Notes: generated from the sequence alone by a model not told the origin. A DNA stretch of 17,033 bases from Zelonia costaricensis (GCA_030849075.1 JASAOO010003007.1:1-17033); one strand, 5' to 3'; positions 1 to 8,993 are shown, numbered from the stretch's first letter. Numbers and translations are program-made.

Positions 1-806
1 CGGCGGCAGACACCCCGGAGTCCGCCGCCGCCGTGGCCGCCGCGAACGTGACGACGACCGCGCGCCGGGCGCCGCCGCGGCCGAAGCCGACGCACGAGGT
101 GATCGAGGCGCAGAACGCCGCGGGGGCCACGCCGGCCGTGGGGGTTATCCGGGAGGGGAAGCGCGGCAAGGCGGATGCGGAGAGCGACGAGGACGACAAG
201 GCGGACTGGCAGCGGGTGGCGGAGCAGTACGAGGCGAAGCCGACGGCCCGCACCGCCGCCGTTGCAGAGGACGCCGACGTGAAGGGTCTCCTGGGCCAGC
301 AGGCCCTCAAGGCGAAGCGCGATCAGGAGGCGGCGGCGCGGCGCGCCGAGGAGGGTGGCGCTGCTCCTGGCACCGCCGCGGCGGGGGCGTCGGACGGCGG
401 CATCATCATCCGCAGCAGCAAGAACACTGCCTCACGCGGCGGCGGCGGTCACGCGCTGGGCGACAGCGACCTCAACCAGCTGCGCGAGAAGCTGCAGCTG
501 CTGACGAAGGCGTCCAACCCGCTCGGCAAGTTCCTGGAGGCGATTCACGACGACATCGACAGCATGACGCGTGAGCTCGAGATGTGGCGCAGCGAGTCGC
601 GCAACCAGGCCCTCGCTGCGGCGGAGGCGCGGCGGCAGACGGAGGAGAGTCTGCAGGAGATTCATGCCAACTTGCAGAACCTCGAGGACGCGATCAGCGA
701 TCAGATGCTGAAGACGAACAACTTGCGGCAGAGCATCCTCTCTAATGACGCCGCGATGGAGGCCATGATGAAGACCATCGTGAACCCCGATATCGCTGCA
801 CAGTAG
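1..806 (+). CDS. IFT54: IFT54 / TRAF3IP1 (MIP-T3) homologue, C-terminal part, 5' truncated by the window
   Basis: The frame is open from the window edge (first full codon at 3) to the TAG at 804-806, with no ATG near the edge, so the true start lies upstream; a GTG at 33 is not a credible start. Roughly residues 1-150 are Ala/Gly-rich, charged and probably disordered. From about 470 to 770 the protein becomes a heptad-like coiled coil. The stretch encoded near 519-600 (PLGKFLEAIHDDIDSM, then RELEMWRSESRNQ) resembles, from memory, the C-terminal block of TRAF3IP1/IFT54, where animal proteins have PLGK, a D-x-D-x-M element and a MW-x-SE-x-R element. In that family the N-terminal calponin-homology-like domain binds tubulin and the C-terminal coiled coil binds IFT20 in the IFT-B complex for flagellar assembly. 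The N-terminal domain would lie outside this window. Identification rests on motif recall; the main alternative is an unrelated coiled-coil protein. Confidence 0.8.
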   Translation, partial: AADTPESAAAVAAANVTTTARRAPPRPKPTHEVIEAQNAAGATPAVGVIREGKRGKADAESDEDDKADWQRVAEQYEAKPTARTAAVAEDADVKGLLGQQALKAKRDQEAAARRAEEGGAAPGTAAAGASDGGIIIRSSKNTASRGGGGHALGDSDLNQLREKLQLLTKASNPLGKFLEAIHDDIDSMTRELEMWRSESRNQALAAAEARRQTEESLQEIHANLQNLEDAISDQMLKTNNLRQSILSNDAAMEAMMKTIVNPDIAAQ

Positions 807-1092
807 TCGACTCTGAGTGTGAGAGGTGGAAGGGAAGGGAGAGCGTGGAGGGGAGGGGCGGCGGTGAGAGAGTTGGATCGAAGTGGTTGCACGTGTCGCG
901 TGTTTCTGTGACAACCAGCGCAGCACTCTTCCTCCCTCCCGCTCCCTCGCGGCGCCCCCTTCACGACTTCAATCGCTCTCTTTCCCTCCTCTGCTTGTTG
1001 GGTTGCGTGCGCGTGCGGGAACGCTTAGACTGCTGTTCGCCCGTTCACCGGTGCCGGCTCCGCTCTCCCGCTTTTCTGTTTTCTCATCTTCG

Positions 1093-1113
1093 CCCCCCCC
1101 CCCCCCCCCCCCC
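1093..1113 (+). repeat. Poly-C homopolymer (21 C)
   Basis: This is an uninterrupted run of 21 cytosines, directly followed by the duplicated sequence and the N at 1151. Homopolymers of this length are error-prone to sequence, so the exact length is uncertain and the run probably caused the nearby assembly break. Confidence 0.9.
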
Positions 1114-1115
1114 TC

Positions 1116-1186
1116 CCTCGCACCGGCTGCAAGCTGATGTGCATGGACGGNCCTCGCACCGGCTGCAAGCTGATGTGCATGGACGG
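1116..1186. repeat. Exact 35-bp direct duplication around a single N (probable unmerged contig ends)
   Basis: Positions 1116-1150 and 1152-1186 are identical over 35 bases and are separated only by the N at 1151. This is the pattern left when two overlapping contig ends are joined with a placeholder instead of merged. A real tandem duplication is possible but less likely, because the copies meet exactly at the gap and lie next to a C21 run. Confidence 0.85.
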
Positions 1187-2391
1187 GCGAGTGTGCGTGA
1201 GTGTTGATGTGCAGTGCTGTGCTGCACGTGCCTTTGTTTTCTCTTCTCTTCGTCGTGACGTATGTACAGAACCCAAAAATGGAGAAGACTGTGAAGGAGA
1301 AAGAGGGGAGAGGGGGGGGGGAGGCCAAGTCGTTCAGTGTTTGTGCCTTCCCCTCCCCCACTTCCTACGCCCTCCGTTCTCCTTCCAACCGCTTGCTGAT
1401 GCAGCGCGCCAACATCGCGTTCCTACTCGCCAAAAACGCGCACGCACACGCACAGACACACAGGTTATCTTCCTCTCCTTCTCCGCACTCCACCTTTCCT
1501 TCACCGGCAATGTACCGCACACGTACCTGCGCGTGTGCGCGAAGCGCTGAAGACGCGAAGTGACGGTGTTCGTGCACGTGTTTCCTGGTGCTGCGTGCTT
1601 TGATGTGCGCATGCGAGTGATTGCGGCCGCTACGGCAGCAGCGTTCATGTGCTTTCTCGCCCTCTTCCAACCGAGATCGAAACTCGACGTGAAAGACAAA
1701 AAGGGGACTGCCCGCCAACTTGTAAAGCAGATGCGCAGACTCACATAAACGCTCTCCCCGGCGTGCCTTGCGTATTGAGGTGTCGTCGTGATGACGACGC
1801 GGGGGCTGTCCTTCACACACACACTCCCGAGCCGCGGTCGAGACGAGAGGGAGAGAGGTGAGGCGGAGTGCGACAGGTGCAGTGAGCTCTCGAGGTGGAG
1901 AGCGCAGCGCTTGCTGGAGCGTGCGCACGATGGTGCGTGTGCGTCTCGGCGTGCTTCTGCGTCCCCATCAGAGCAGACGCACGGCGGCGCCGTCTTGATA
2001 CCGCTTGATGTCGCACGTCGGCACAACGCTTCATTCAGTTCCTCCTCTCCACCCCCTCTTCCCCGATTCTCGCACTGCCACCCGACCCCTTTTCCCGCGA
2101 GTGCCGGCGTCGTGGCCGCAGTCGCCGTTCTATTTGTACGTGGCAACGACCGCTCCGCCCACCATCACTTCTTTCCCCCTTCCCTCCCCTCTCAACCCTC
2201 CGAATAGAGGCGACCGCTCACAGAGAAGCACCTCGGCGGGACGCGCACTCCACCGCCCTCCCCCCACCCCGCATACCGCAGCGCCGCGGCAGAACCGGTA
2301 CGGCTGGCGCCTCCCCACCCCTCCTCCCTCCCCCTGAGCACCTCGCTTTTCTGTTCTTCTTCCCTTCCAAAGCCCACAACATCGAGTTATC

Positions 2392-2393
<2 letters not shown>

Positions 2394-2429
<36 letters not shown>
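2394..2429 (+). repeat. (CA)18 microsatellite
   Basis: An unbroken run of 18 CA units, followed by an imperfect CA/GA stretch. A shorter CA/CT-rich segment lies at about 2570-2600. Such repeats are common in Leishmania spacers and are length-polymorphic between strains. Confidence 0.95.
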
Positions 2430-2434
<5 letters not shown>

Positions 2435-2717
2435 ACAGAGAAGGAAAAACACGCATCCACTCGCGTGGCTCTTGCCAGTGAGGAAGACGCGTGCTCGTGG
2501 TGTGGGAGCTCGTTGCGTCGCGGTCTCGTCTCGTCGTCGTGGCTTCTCGCCTTTCTCTTTCCTTCACTCGCACACACGCACACACACTCTCTCTCTCAGC
2601 TTGTGTGCGTGTCTGAACTCCTCGTGCCTCTGGTCTCACTACATCGCAGTCTCTTGTGTGTTGTGTTGTGTTGTTTGTTTCACTGCACCGCCGCCGCCAT
2701 CGCCCACGCACCGCCTC

Positions 2718-2744
2718 GTGTGTGTGTGTGTGTGCGTGTGTGTG
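2718..2744 (+). repeat. (TG)n microsatellite with one CG interruption
   Basis: About 13 TG units with a single interruption, in the presumed 5' flank of the NEK kinase gene and in the opposite orientation to the CA repeat at 2394-2429. Confidence 0.9.
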
Positions 2745-2811
2745 GCCGAGTCGCTTGAGGGGTTCTCTCTACACCCACCTCCCTTTCCCGAGCTCCGCCT
2801 CTGCCACTGTT

Positions 2812-2876
2812 TGTCTTCTCCTTCGCTCTTGACTTCCCGTTCCCCGCTTATCCTCCCCTGTCGAGCCGTTGCCCAG
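2812..2876 (+). promoter_or_regulatory. Candidate polypyrimidine tract and spliced-leader acceptor for the NEK kinase
   Basis: A C/T-rich tract (about 2812-2861) is followed by AG at 2864-2865 and again at 2875-2876. Use of either would give a 5' UTR of about 170-180 nt. No ATG occurs between these AGs and the ATG at 3048, and no AG occurs in the last roughly 65 nt before it. Other tracts farther upstream, such as the one ending at AG near 2600, could also be used. This is prediction from the known trypanosomatid trans-splicing signal. Confidence 0.4.
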
Positions 2877-3047
2877 CTTGGTACCACGCGTCTCCGCGCC
2901 AGCCTCGGTCCGTGTGCGTCATCTCTTCTGTCCTCGAGTGCCTCCCCCCCCGCCTCCGCGTATTGAACCGCGTCCTGCGCCTCTGCCCGCTCTCGTCTTC
3001 TCCTCTCCCGTTGTCTGCCTGGCCGCGTGCCCGCCGTCACCGCCGTC

Positions 3048-5450
3048 ATGGAGAAGTACACGCAGGTGAAAGTGCTGGGCAAGGGCAGCTTCGGGTCTGC
3101 CTGGCTCATCCAGCGCAACGAGGACGGGGCTCAGTTTGTGGCCAAGGAGGTGCGGCTGGCGGGGCTGAAGCCGGCGGAGCGGGACAGCGCGCAGAAGGAG
3201 ATCGACATGCTGCGCACGCTGAACCACCCCAACATCACCCGCTACGTCGATCACTTCGAGCACAACGGGTCTCTCTTCATTGTGATGGAGTACGCCAACG
3301 GTGGAGACCTGTATATGAAGATTAAGCAGCAGCAGGGCCAGCTCTTTAGCGAGAAGGAGATCTTGCAGTACTTCTCGCAGGTGTGCCTCGCGCTGTCCTA
3401 CATGCACGAGCGCCGCATCCTGCACCGCGACCTCAAGACGCAGAACGTCTTTCTCACCAAGGACGGCGTCGTGAAGCTCGGCGACTTCGGCATCAGCACG
3501 GTGCTGCGCAACACGTACGAGCTGAAGCACACGATCTGCGGCACGCCGTACTACTTCTCGCCAGAGCTGTGCCTGAACAAGCCGTACAACAACAAGAGCG
3601 ATGTGTGGGCCCTGGGGTGCGTGCTGTACGAGATGACCACCCTCAACCACGCCTTCGACGGCAACAACATGAAGGCGCTCGTGCAGAAGATTCTCAAGGG
3701 CGTCTACCCGCCCATCCATGCCATGTACTCTAGCAGCCTCTCCCGGCTCATCTCCGCCATGCTGCAGATCGACCCGCACAAGCGGCCCAACGTGTCACAG
3801 GTGCTCGACCTGAGCTTCATTCGCGACGCCCTCGCCGGGCTGCAGAAGGAGGTGCAGGTGGCCCGCATCGACCACCGCTCCGTCGTGTCCGTCGAAGAGC
3901 AGCAGCGCATGCAGCTCGCCGCGGTCCGGCGGCAGGAGGAGTACCGGCTGCGCGAGCTGGAGGGCGCCGCGCAGGCGGTGCGGGCGCAGCAGCAGCAGCG
4001 CGCCCATCTCCAGCAGCAGCAGCTCGAGGGCGAGGAGCGGCGCCGCAACCTGCTCGAGCAGCAGCGCCAGCTCCAGCGGCAGCAGGAGCAGGCCCTACAG
4101 GAGCGCAAGCGGGCGCTGGACGAGCGGGTGCGGGAGCAGCGCCGCCTCAACGCCCAGAAGGCGAAGGCGGACGCCAAGGTGCAGCAGCGCCGCGAGAAGG
4201 ATTGGGACGGCAACCTCAAGGGTCCCGGTGATGACGCCGCGACCGAGCAGCGCCGCGCGGAGCGCCGCGCCCCACCGCTGCTGCAGCAGGACCGCATCCA
4301 GCAGCAACAGCAGCAGTCCGCTGCGGAGGCGTACCGGGAGATGCGCCGGCAGGCCGAAGCGAACAAGCAGCGTTGCCACCGCGAGTCCGGCATCCCGCCC
4401 ACGAACGGGGCCGGCGGTGGCAGTGCGGTGGCCGCGAGCGGCGCCGCTGATGCGCTGACGTCCTCCATTCCGCCCGGGCAGCCCCCGCCGCCCCGCACGC
4501 CCCCGTCGAGCACCCACTACAGCTCGCGCAAGATGACAGCGGACGAGCTCGAGGCGGCGCGCTCGCAGGCGTTCTGGCAGATGCGCCGCGAGGCAGTAGA
4601 AAACCGCAAGAAGATGATGGGCAGCGCCAGCATGACAGCCGGCACCGACGCCGCCTCGGACGGCAACACGTCACCCAAGGCCCCGACGCCGCCGGCCCGG
4701 CCGCAGCCCCCCGCGCACCGCCCGAGCCCCGCCAGCGCCGCGACCCCTGCCGCAAGCACCAAGAAGACATCGAAGAAGACGTCCACCGCGGAGTCGACCC
4801 GCGGCGCCGCCGCACGCCGGCCGTCTGCCACCCCGTCGTCCTCGTCGCAGGCCGCCACGCCGGCGCCCTCGCCACCGCCGCCGCCCTCCTCGGGTGCCAC
4901 CACGGCGCTGCCGCCGGCGCCGGGCGACACGGACAACGGCATGACGCCGGACGGGGTGGAGGGGCTGCACAACTTCTTGAACGGCGAGGCCGCCGCGGCG
5001 CCCGCGACGGCGGCGGAGAACAAGCGGCGCGATGCCGACTACAACGCGCTGGACACCGTTATTGGGGAGACGCTGCGCGCTGACCCGAAGCGGCCGCGCC
5101 GCCGCGACGACTTCGACGACGTCGCGTTTGGGGAGGCGACGGACTCGAGCAAGCTCGTGCTGGACGGCAAGACGTTCCACCTGCCCAACGTGAGCGCCTC
5201 TGACCCGCTCATGCACCGCATCGAGTCGCTGCGTATGTTCCTGGAGCAGGAGATGGGCGAGGACGATCTCATCACGTGCTACCGCGCCATGAACAACATC
5301 TCCACCAGCGACGACGAGGCCATGCAGCAGCTGCAGAGCGCGCTGCCCGCGTCGAAGCAGCGCTTCATCCCGCTGGTGGCGCACCTCGTTGTGTGCGAGG
5401 ACGCATTCAACCGGCAGGGCGGCTCGACCTCGTCAGGGGTGCGCGTGTAG
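3048..5450 (+). CDS. NIMA-related (NEK) serine/threonine protein kinase
   Basis: An 800-residue protein. I chose the ATG at 3048 because it begins MEKY directly before the glycine loop; seven more upstream codons are open but start at a GTG. The kinase domain (about 4-265) has every key residue: GKGSFG at 11-16, Lys33, Glu51, HRD 126-128, Asn133, DFG 146-148, and GTPYYFSPE 165-173, the activation-segment end typical of NEKs, with Thr162 as a possible activating site. It should phosphorylate Ser/Thr. Residues about 280-400 are Gln/Arg/Glu-rich and likely coiled coil; about 440-640 are Pro/Ala/Ser/Thr-rich and disordered. The last 90 residues (FHLPNVSA to the end) look folded and, from memory, resemble the C-terminal helical segment of NEK1/NEK5-type kinases. 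Trypanosomatid NEKs include a basal-body kinase (T. brucei NRKC), so a flagellar or cell-cycle role is plausible but inferred. The precise orthologue is not assigned. Confidence 0.95.
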   Translation: MEKYTQVKVLGKGSFGSAWLIQRNEDGAQFVAKEVRLAGLKPAERDSAQKEIDMLRTLNHPNITRYVDHFEHNGSLFIVMEYANGGDLYMKIKQQQGQLFSEKEILQYFSQVCLALSYMHERRILHRDLKTQNVFLTKDGVVKLGDFGISTVLRNTYELKHTICGTPYYFSPELCLNKPYNNKSDVWALGCVLYEMTTLNHAFDGNNMKALVQKILKGVYPPIHAMYSSSLSRLISAMLQIDPHKRPNVSQVLDLSFIRDALAGLQKEVQVARIDHRSVVSVEEQQRMQLAAVRRQEEYRLRELEGAAQAVRAQQQQRAHLQQQQLEGEERRRNLLEQQRQLQRQQEQALQERKRALDERVREQRRLNAQKAKADAKVQQRREKDWDGNLKGPGDDAATEQRRAERRAPPLLQQDRIQQQQQQSAAEAYREMRRQAEANKQRCHRESGIPPTNGAGGGSAVAASGAADALTSSIPPGQPPPPRTPPSSTHYSSRKMTADELEAARSQAFWQMRREAVENRKKMMGSASMTAGTDAASDGNTSPKAPTPPARPQPPAHRPSPASAATPAASTKKTSKKTSTAESTRGAAARRPSATPSSSSQAATPAPSPPPPPSSGATTALPPAPGDTDNGMTPDGVEGLHNFLNGEAAAAPATAAENKRRDADYNALDTVIGETLRADPKRPRRRDDFDDVAFGEATDSSKLVLDGKTFHLPNVSASDPLMHRIESLRMFLEQEMGEDDLITCYRAMNNISTSDDEAMQQLQSALPASKQRFIPLVAHLVVCEDAFNRQGGSTSSGVRV

Positions 5451-5460
5451 GTGTAGACCG

Positions 5461-5487
5461 GCGCAGCCTCACCCAGTGAGGCTGCGC
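5461..5487 (+). promoter_or_regulatory. Perfect 12-bp hairpin in the 3' UTR of the NEK kinase
   Basis: The left arm GCGCAGCCTCAC (5461-5472) and right arm GTGAGGCTGCGC (5476-5487) are exact reverse complements around a 3-nt CCA loop. The stem starts 10 nt after the TAG at 5448-5450. It is GC-rich and should be very stable in RNA. Such a stem could affect mRNA stability, translation termination or protein binding; the role is unknown. It is not a bacterial-type terminator, because no U tract follows and the organism is a eukaryote. Confidence 0.85.
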
Positions 5488-5516
5488 GTCCTCTTCCACT
5501 TCGCCAACTGTACTTA

Positions 5517-5532
5517 TGTGTGTGTGTGTGTG
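5517..5532 (+). repeat. (TG)8 microsatellite
   Basis: Eight TG units followed by a TC/TG mix, in the presumed 3' UTR of the NEK kinase gene about 30 nt after the hairpin. Confidence 0.9.
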
Positions 5533-5833
5533 TCTGTCTTGGGTCGCTGTGTGTCTCGTGTTGTCTTCCGCTCTCCTTCTCACCTCCGCCCTCCCCGCCT
5601 CTTCTCCGTTCTCATCTTTCACCTCAGCCCCTCCCCCGTCTGCGTGCGTGTCTGCGTCAGTTATCATTGCACTTTCAACCGCCTGACCCCCTCCGCACAC
5701 TCGACACGGAACGGTCGAACCAACAAGCACACCCGCGCAGCTCCTGACGGAGCGGCACATCACCTGCGCCCACGCTCCCACTCTGGGCGCGGACAGTGCT
5801 AAGCCCGAGCTGAGGTGCACCCCTCTCCGTGTT

Positions 5834-5849
5834 TGTGTGTGTGTGTGTG
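5834..5849 (+). repeat. (TG)8 microsatellite
   Basis: Eight TG units in the spacer downstream of the NEK kinase. Confidence 0.9.
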
Positions 5850-6972
5850 CCCATCGAATGCGTACTCACACAGACCCATGCGCTCACATCCATGCACGGG
5901 CACGTGGACGCGGCACTGCGGCCCCACCTCCGCTGATGCACCGGTGTAGAGGCAGTCGACGGGGCAGAGCGGCCACGTAGAAGTGAGAGGTGTACCCACA
6001 CGGTGGCTCTCTCGCGCACGTCCGATTATCGTCGGCCTGCGTAGCCTGCGATGTGACCAGCCGCGTGCCGTCGCCTTCTCGATATCTCTGCTCGTCATAC
6101 AGCGCTGCGCACCGTTCCTGCCCTCTCTGCATCGCCTCGTTTCCCGGACCAGCCAAGCCGCCGCCACCCACACGTGCTCCTAGTACACGTACACACATAA
6201 GGAAGCTCCTCTGGCAAGCACTCGGCGCGTACCGTCGCGCAAACGCCAGCAAACACACACGCACTCACACACAGTCACACACACCCGCATAGACCTGGTC
6301 CCTCGCACTCGCACAGAGGAAGGCGAGCGAAGGGTGCCCTCCTCTCCCAGTGTGTCACCGCTCCTCTCTCTCCACTGCACTTGCGTCTTTCTCCGGTAGT
6401 CTGCTGTTCTCGCGACCTGTTGCCCGCCTCCCCCCCTCCCCCCCCGGAGCCCACTTCTTACGTGTCGCGCATGAGTCACAGCTGCTTATCATCTCATCCC
6501 CTTCCCTCCTCCCCCCTTCGCACATCCACACACACACACAGTCACACACGGCTCGTGCGCCACGGGGACTGTAGAATTGCTGGCTCCTGCAAGCTTCTTT
6601 TAGCACAACGTGCCGCACACAGGGCGTACTTGCCAGTGCGGACCGTCACGGGCAGAGTGGGACTAGCCCACCCCCTTCCCCTCCTCCGCTGTGCAGCCCC
6701 TCTGTCGTCCACCACCGTCCGCAGCTCGCACGGCCCTCTCTCGCTGTCTTTCTCGCTGACTCGATATCCCTATTTTTGCTAGCAGTATCGTGTCGTACCG
6801 CTCCACCCCCGCCTGACGTCGCCGACGCGCCTCTTCGCGTTGCAGCTCAACTGCGCGTTGCGAGCCCCACTTCCTCTGTCACAGGCAGGCGAGCGGTCAC
6901 GCGCCCTTGAAGCCGTGCATCGGACGCCTTCCTGTGTGTCTTGGGTTCATCCCCACCCCCCCCACTTGGCCA

Positions 6973-6999
6973 TTCCACCGCCCCTCCCCTTTCACACAG
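6973..6999 (+). promoter_or_regulatory. Candidate polypyrimidine tract and spliced-leader acceptor for the GMC oxidoreductase
   Basis: A C/T tract at about 6973-6993 is followed by the first AG at 6998-6999; further AGs occur within about 30 nt. This would give a leader of about 123 nt with no ATG before the start at 7123. The C-rich tract nearer the gene (about 7051-7118) is followed by no AG before the ATG. Prediction only. Confidence 0.4.
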
Positions 7000-7122
7000 A
7001 CGCACACACAGAGAACACGCACAAGGCTGACCGAACCCCATCCTCATCTACACCCCCCTCTGTCTTCCCTCCTCTGACATCTCCGTCCTCGACGCACACC
7101 CCCCTCTCCCCATTCGCACACG

Positions 7123-8739
7123 ATGCGCCGCTGCTTTGCACGTCTTGCCAGCGCCGCGGCCTCTGATGTCGGCGCGCTGAAGTTTGACGTGGTCGTCGTG
7201 GGCGGCGGCGTGAGCGGCTCGCTGATCGCCGGCCGCCTCGCCATGGAGAACCTCAAGACGCTCGTGATCGAGGAGGGCGCGGATGTGCGCAAGGCCCCCG
7301 AGTGGCACTACACGCTGCCGGCGAGCACCATCGCCCACCGCATCGCCCACCGCGGCTTCGAGGCGGCCGACACGGTCACAACGCCGCAGCGCCGGCACGA
7401 CGGAGGTGCACCGGCGCCTGTGTGGATCCCCACGCCGCGGGTGCTGGGCGGGCACGGCGTGATGGGCAGCCGCACCTGGAACCTCGGGGACGCGCGGGAC
7501 TGGGAGGGTGGCCCGTGGGACTTCCGCGAGGACCTCCTGCCGCGGGTGCGCGCGTTTGAGAACATGGAGGTGTTCGTGCCGCACCGCGGGAAGCGCGGCA
7601 AGTTCCTCATCTGCCGCCCGCTGAACTTCTCGCCGTACTTCAAGCCCTTCTGCGAGGCCGCCTCGCAAGACGTGCCGCTCATGAGCGAGTTCACGCGCAA
7701 GGAGTTTCACATCGAGTGCGGCTGCGGGCGGCCCGACACCTTCGTTGACCAGTCGCTTGGGCAGGCCAACACCACGCTGCAGCGCTACCTGCTCGGCACC
7801 ATCAAGCTGAATCGCCCCGTCCGCGTGGAGTGCGGCGCGAAGGTGGTCGGCGTGCGCGGCAGCACCGGCGGACATGCCGGCACCGCCGCCGGAGTGTCGA
7901 TGCGCCGCGCGGACGGGGCGGTGGTGGACGTGGACGCGACGCTCGTGGTGGTGTGCGCGGGCAGCATCGGCAGCGCGCGGCTGCTCGCCGCCTCGCGCGG
8001 CAGCGTCGCGGTCGACGCGTCGGTCGGGCAGAACTTCTGGGACGTCCCGCAGGTGGTCCTGCAGTACCGCACCAAGAACCGTGATAGTCACAACTGTTAC
8101 CTCGACCCGTTGGTGCGCAAGGTGCTGCGCGCCGACCTGCGGTACGGGCGCCCGCAGCTTAGTCTCCGCTCCAGCTGGGACGATCTTGTGATGTACTGGT
8201 CCTCCACCGGCGCCTCGAGCAGCCCGGACGTGGAAGTCCAGTTCCAACCGTTCACTCTGGGCAACGACGCCACGCAGCCGCTGCCCGGGGAGCACGGCTG
8301 TCAGTTCACCGTCCGCCTGCTGCGGCCGCAGAGCCGGGGGCAGGTGAACGCGGACGGCTCGATCGACCCGAACTACTTTGGCGCCGAGAGCGACCTCGCC
8401 GCGTTGCAGAAGGGTGTCGCGTATGTGAAGGAGTGCCTCGTGAAGAAGGCGCCGTTCGTGCCCATCGTTGGCGCGCTCGTGCAGGAGCGCTTCGAATCTG
8501 CCGGCGTGAACGGTGGCACGTGCGCGTCGGCCATCGAGCCAGAAAACTGCCGGCTCAAGGATGTGAGCAACGTGTACGTGTGCGACCACAGCATCCTGCC
8601 CAACCCGCTCAGCGGCAGCACGCTGCCCTACACCATCGCGCTGGCCGACCGCTTCGTGGACAAGTTGCTGAAGCGGCGGGAGGTGAAGCGCAAGGTGGAG
8701 GAGGACCCCGACGCGAGCGCGACGCGCATTGTGTACTGA
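7123..8739 (+). CDS. FAD-dependent GMC-family oxidoreductase, probably mitochondrial, divergent active site
   Basis: A 538-residue protein from the first ATG after the pyrimidine tract. The N-terminus (MRRCFARLASAAAS) is Arg-rich with no acidic residue until Asp15, like a mitochondrial presequence. An ADP-binding Rossmann fold follows: VVVVGGGVSG with the glycine set at 27-32, closed by Glu50/Glu51. LGGHGVMG (108-115) and WNLGDARDWE lie where GMC enzymes have the LGGSSxxN signature. The C-terminus (DHSILPNPLSGSTLPYTIALAD) matches the last GMC motif. Family members oxidise alcohols, choline or sugars using FAD. Here the usual HPxGT histidine aligns with Val462 (VNGGT), and the usual second His/Asn aligns with Leu501, so activity or chemistry may differ. 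Length fits the family (about 500-600). The substrate is unknown, and choline dehydrogenase activity should not be assumed. The C-terminus (IVY) is not a glycosome SKL signal. Confidence 0.88.
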   Translation: MRRCFARLASAAASDVGALKFDVVVVGGGVSGSLIAGRLAMENLKTLVIEEGADVRKAPEWHYTLPASTIAHRIAHRGFEAADTVTTPQRRHDGGAPAPVWIPTPRVLGGHGVMGSRTWNLGDARDWEGGPWDFREDLLPRVRAFENMEVFVPHRGKRGKFLICRPLNFSPYFKPFCEAASQDVPLMSEFTRKEFHIECGCGRPDTFVDQSLGQANTTLQRYLLGTIKLNRPVRVECGAKVVGVRGSTGGHAGTAAGVSMRRADGAVVDVDATLVVVCAGSIGSARLLAASRGSVAVDASVGQNFWDVPQVVLQYRTKNRDSHNCYLDPLVRKVLRADLRYGRPQLSLRSSWDDLVMYWSSTGASSSPDVEVQFQPFTLGNDATQPLPGEHGCQFTVRLLRPQSRGQVNADGSIDPNYFGAESDLAALQKGVAYVKECLVKKAPFVPIVGALVQERFESAGVNGGTCASAIEPENCRLKDVSNVYVCDHSILPNPLSGSTLPYTIALADRFVDKLLKRREVKRKVEEDPDASATRIVY

Positions 8740-8880
8740 TGGCGGTCGCATCCGCTGCCGCCGTCGCCGGGAGTGTGTCCCCTCGCGTCGACCGCCTACA
8801 CGTCTCCCGCTCCCCCTCCCTCCCCCGGAGGTGCACACTCGCCGCCTCGTAAGCGTCGATGCAGCGGGCTGCGACGGAGA

Positions 8881-8911
8881 GGGGGGTGGGGGAGGGAGGC
8901 GGTGCTGGGGG
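8881..8911 (+). other. G-quadruplex-like G-rich tract in the presumed 3' UTR of the GMC gene
   Basis: Four G runs of 6, 5, 3 and 5 are separated by loops of 1, 1 and 10 nt. The sense-strand RNA could therefore form a three-layer quadruplex with one long loop. It begins about 140 nt after the stop. This is a sequence pattern only; folding is not shown. Confidence 0.5.
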
Positions 8912-8971
8912 CGGTTGACGCCACTCCGTCGTGGCTGACCTTGAGTCCTTTCCCCATTAGCGGTCAACGCT

Positions 8972-8993
8972 TGTGTGTGTGTGTGTGTGTGTG
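8972..8993 (+). repeat. (TG)11 microsatellite
   Basis: Eleven uninterrupted TG units in the spacer after the GMC oxidoreductase. Confidence 0.9.

Larger units (their letters stand above)
807..3047. other. Spacer between the IFT54-like gene and the NEK kinase (3' UTR plus 5' UTR)
   Basis: No ORF here has coding-like composition. The first 60 bases after the stop are purine-rich (about 817-870), another G/A block lies at 1276-1325, and most of the rest is C/T-rich with short mixed stretches. It contains a C21 run (1093-1113), a one-base assembly gap, a (CA)18 repeat and TG repeats. It should hold the polyadenylation region of the upstream gene and the trans-splice acceptor of the kinase gene. 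Short frames read through CA, TG and CT repeats give poly-HT, poly-CV and Ser/Pro peptides and are not gene candidates. Confidence 0.7.
5451..7122. other. Spacer between the NEK kinase and the GMC oxidoreductase
   Basis: After the hairpin at 5461-5487 the sequence is C/T-rich with TG repeats at 5517-5532 and 5834-5849. A stretch of mixed composition at about 5880-6180 and CA-rich patches (6250-6290, 6525-6550) follow, then C/T tracts up to the next gene. Short frames on both strands here lack coding bias, and I see no RNA gene. It should contain the kinase 3' UTR and the 5' UTR of the oxidoreductase. Confidence 0.7.

Noticed and set aside
33..806. Treating position 33 as the start of the IFT54-like gene
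   Set aside because: Position 33 is a GTG and the frame is open to the window edge, so the gene is simply truncated at its 5' end.
3027..3047. An upstream extension of the NEK kinase by seven codons
   Set aside because: It starts at a GTG. Nuclear trypanosomatid genes start at ATG, and the ATG at 3048 is the first one after the candidate splice acceptors.
2919..3779. A 286-codon minus-strand frame across the start of the NEK kinase
   Set aside because: Antisense shadow of high-GC coding sequence. The + strand frame carries all kinase motifs.
5708..5722. A minus-strand GGTTCGA resembling a tRNA B box
   Set aside because: The bases after it do not complete the B-box consensus, and no A box or cloverleaf arms are visible at the right distance.
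5880..6180. A second possible retroposon remnant of mixed composition
   Set aside because: It differs from the flanking C/T sequence but shows no signature motif, A-tail or repeat to the segment at 9270-9590 that I could find by eye.
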